A stretch of DNA of 64,000 nucleotides from Neotamlana sedimentorum (GTDB lineage Bacteria > Bacteroidota > Bacteroidia > Flavobacteriales > Flavobacteriaceae). The notes beneath the pieces are model-generated. The model was not told where the DNA came from. It ran no database searches and worked only from the letters and a program-made list of their open reading frames with translations. Made by a program: the position numbers and the translations under genes. The DNA lies in NCBI RefSeq assembly GCF_000943565.1, contig NZ_JTDW01000002.1:372001-436000 (forward strand), in the 5' to 3' direction. Shown piece after piece: positions 62,403-64,000 of this stretch; within the stretch, counting starts at the first letter, position 1, and each line of letters starts with the position of its first letter.

Positions 62403-62410
62403 CAAAGATA
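62403..62410 (-). promoter_or_regulatory. -7 promoter element of the secreted protein gene at 61784
   Basis: TATCTTTG on the minus strand. Upstream, AATTAATATCATTG with a 23-bp spacer supplies a TTG at about -33. The segment from the -7 box to the ATG is nearly identical to the same segment of the paralogue, and of the same length (31 nt). Confidence 0.7.
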
Positions 62411-62971
62411 GGGGAGGTATGAGACAGGGAAAACAATGATATTAATTGATAATTATGCTATTTTAACAAGAAAATTGGCAGCTTGTTAATATGGTATAGT
62501 TTCGGATTAAATGAGCATAAAACCGATGAAATGCATAATTTTTTTGATGAAATTTTTATCAATTTAAAATATAATTTGAGGTTTATCTTAAGGCATTAAA
62601 TAATTAAATGAAGATTGGTTTTCTACGGAATACATTTTTAAGCATAAAATGATTTACCTTCATCATTTAGTTTAAAATAATTTTTACTGAAGAATACCTA
62701 ACACAATATACCCAAGCTTTACATTAATAAAGTATAGTCTGTTTTTAAATAAATATTATGAAATAAGATTAGGACAAAAATGGTTTCATATAATATTTGA
62801 AGAGTTGCTGATGCAGTTATACCGAAATTTAAGTTGCGCAGAACCTTAAAGGTTTTTGATTTTTTTAATCTTTGAACAATTTATAAGAAGAAAACGAAAC
62901 TAAACCAAACATGTATGTTATATAATTGGAGGCTAATTATTTTATTTAATCTATTTGTTGTGAAGAATTCA

Positions 62972-63000
62972 TTATAGGTTTGAATAACCTAAACCTATAA
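62972..63000. repeat. Isolated perfect 10-bp inverted repeat
   Basis: TTATAGGTTT and AAACCTATAA separated by 9 bp (62972-62981 and 62991-63000). No T-run follows, so it is not a terminator. It lies in the middle of the gene-poor stretch. Confidence 0.5.
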
Positions 63001-63209
63001 GTGATACATAATTTATAGTTATTTATGCAAGCTTTGCAGCATTTATAATTTTAGATGAAAAGATAAACGGTAATGTAGCAGCTATAGTAATTGTTTCTTC
63101 TACTATAATTTAATTTCCTAGCAAAATATTACGTTATTTAGTAGTCCCAAAAGTTAAATACTCTATATTCTATGGATGGTGTTGGTAGCTGTAATATAGT
63201 TATAACAAA

Positions 63210-63240
63210 AAAGCGGATCATTTATAAAATGATCCGCTTT
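63210..63240. terminator. Terminator after the second paralogue
   Basis: AAAGCGGATCATT pairs with AATGATCCGCTTT (13 bp, 4-nt loop), with A/T runs on both sides. It lies 28 bp beyond the stop of the minus-strand gene at 63268. Confidence 0.88.
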
Positions 63241-63267
63241 CTTAATAAAATCAAGAAAATAAAGGGA

Positions 63268-63861
63268 TTAAATTTGTTCTGTAAAGGTTTTACCTTCAGT
63301 TGTAAATACAAATCTGTAGTTACCTTCACCTAAACCAGCAAGCTTGTATGCTTTTTGAATGTTTTTGGTGTTTTCAATACTTTCAGAAAAAACTAGGTTA
63401 GAATCCTGACCATAGTAAATTTCAACTTTTAAAGGCGATTCGTTTAATGAAAGCTTCGAAACAAATACAACGCTATTTTCAACGCGTACAAATGGTTTGT
63501 AGGTTACTTTTTCACTGGCTTTATCAAATGTTACCAGATTATTCGTAACAGTAAAAGGCATTGTGTCAATTTCTAAATCCTTCTCTAGTTCAAATACGTA
63601 TTTTCCATCAGGAAGCGCAGTTAAATCGAAAGATTTTTGGTAGTTACCAGTTTTGGCAATAACTTCTTTATATAATACAATACCATTTTGATCAATAATG
63701 GTTAATAGATTTCCTTTCTTTACACTATCTAAAGTTACGATAGTTTTTTTTGCATCTTTAACAACAGTTAAATTAGCAGGTTCTGTTGCGAAACTTAACA
63801 AGGTAGCAAACATAGTTACCATTAAGAATCCTTTTTTTGTGTTTTTAATTACGTTTTTCAT
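63268..63861 (-). CDS. Small secreted protein, paralogue 2
   Basis: A 197-aa paralogue of the protein at 61784, with an identical first 26 residues or nearly so (MKNVIKNTKKGFLMVTMFAT and LLSFA). The beta-rich mature part keeps GNYQKSFDLTALPDGKY, DLEIDTMPFTV, YKPFVRVENSVVFVSKLSLNESPLKVEIYYG and IQKAYKLAGLGEGNYRFVFTTEG. Divergence in the mature part against near-identity in the signal and leader suggests selection for different binding specificity or just faster change. Function unknown; likely a surface or periplasmic protein. Confidence 0.75.
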   Translation of the reverse strand: MKNVIKNTKKGFLMVTMFATLLSFATEPANLTVVKDAKKTIVTLDSVKKGNLLTIIDQNGIVLYKEVIAKTGNYQKSFDLTALPDGKYVFELEKDLEIDTMPFTVTNNLVTFDKASEKVTYKPFVRVENSVVFVSKLSLNESPLKVEIYYGQDSNLVFSESIENTKNIQKAYKLAGLGEGNYRFVFTTEGKTFTEQI

Positions 63862-63889
63862 GATTTGGTGTTATTAACGTTCAACACTA

Positions 63890-63897
63890 CAAAGATA
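63890..63897 (-). promoter_or_regulatory. -7 promoter element of the secreted protein gene at 63268
   Basis: TATCTTTG on the minus strand, followed by AGTGTTGAACGTTAATAACA before the ATG; the same segment in the paralogue has AGTGTTGAAAGTTAATAACA. The upstream element AATTAATATCAATG is at the same distance (23 bp) as in the paralogue. Confidence 0.7.
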
Positions 63898-64000
63898 TGA
63901 TAGAAGTTTAAGGTGTAAAACATTGATATTAATTACTTTATATGCTAAATTATCTAATAAATTAAGGTTAGGTTAATTTAGTTGTATCATGGGTTAAATG

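Larger units (their letters stand above)
62375..63267. other. 893-bp gene-poor stretch between two paralogues
   Basis: Beyond the two flanking transcription signals (promoter of the 61784 gene at 62403-62410 and the terminator at 63210-63240) I see no ORF above about 40 codons on either strand. It is very AT-rich. A perfect hairpin lies at 62972-63000. The promoter-proximal 35 bp resemble the start region of the second paralogue. The gap may be a degraded third copy or a spacer. Confidence 0.5.

Overview
The window looks like a chromosomal segment of a marine-type Flavobacteriaceae (Bacteroidota) species. The evidence is the AT-rich base composition, promoter -7 elements of the TAnnTTTG type, several type IX secretion system (T9SS) cargo proteins with type A or type B C-terminal sorting domains, a PorP/SprF protein, DM13, DUF4442 and PA0069-type radical SAM genes, and a fused hemC-hemD gene. 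I cannot name the genus from sequence alone.

Layout. 1-10.9 kb is housekeeping and accessory metabolism: the C-terminal part of a class A penicillin-binding protein, acetoacetyl-CoA synthetase, a fused peptide ABC ATPase, a 3'-5' exonuclease, two serine hydrolases, a frameshifted DUF4442 gene, an O6-alkylguanine-DNA methyltransferase and a CNNM-type transporter. 11.3-34.2 kb is a surface-protein and T9SS island: a 1005-aa type A cargo protein, two tandem TPR/membrane proteins (only the first keeps an AraC-type DNA-binding domain), a 2443-aa type B adhesin, a PorP/SprF protein, an OmpA/TPR protein, a 1557-aa type B adhesin with eleven 66-aa repeats, and a pair of unknown genes. The two adhesin genes that flank the regulator pair share a leader motif at nearly the same distance from their start codons. 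34.2-40 kb holds a DM13 lipoprotein, another serine hydrolase, two VOC proteins, a DUF1801 protein, a 2-hydroxyacid dehydrogenase and a DUF4143 ATPase.

40-57 kb is dominated by haem biosynthesis. On the minus strand lie hemA, hemCD, hemE, then (after EI24, GNAT and a tRNA-Cys) hemF, a YchJ-like gene, hemB, rsmA and mgtE. On the plus strand, diverging from hemA, lie an AraC regulator, a 53-aa ORF, a ThuA-domain gene, a secreted unknown, hemH, a MATE exporter and hemJ. Together they cover glutamyl-tRNA to protohaem except hemL. 57-64 kb holds a sensor kinase, an enoyl-CoA hydratase, a solitary contractile-injection-type tube protein, a radical SAM protein and two paralogous small secreted proteins with near-identical promoters.

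The least ordinary items lie between genes. (i) A family of three structured repeats (39.9, 47.0 and 57.0 kb) keeps its sequence blocks while its stems change with compensation. (ii) A cassette bounded by a perfect 19-bp inverted repeat is inserted exactly between hemE and hemCD and carries a four-helix-bundle (23S-IVS-type) gene with a TGA stop at a usual Trp codon. (iii) An exact 825-bp internal duplication lies in the repeat adhesin. (iv) The two adhesin genes around the TPR regulators share a leader.
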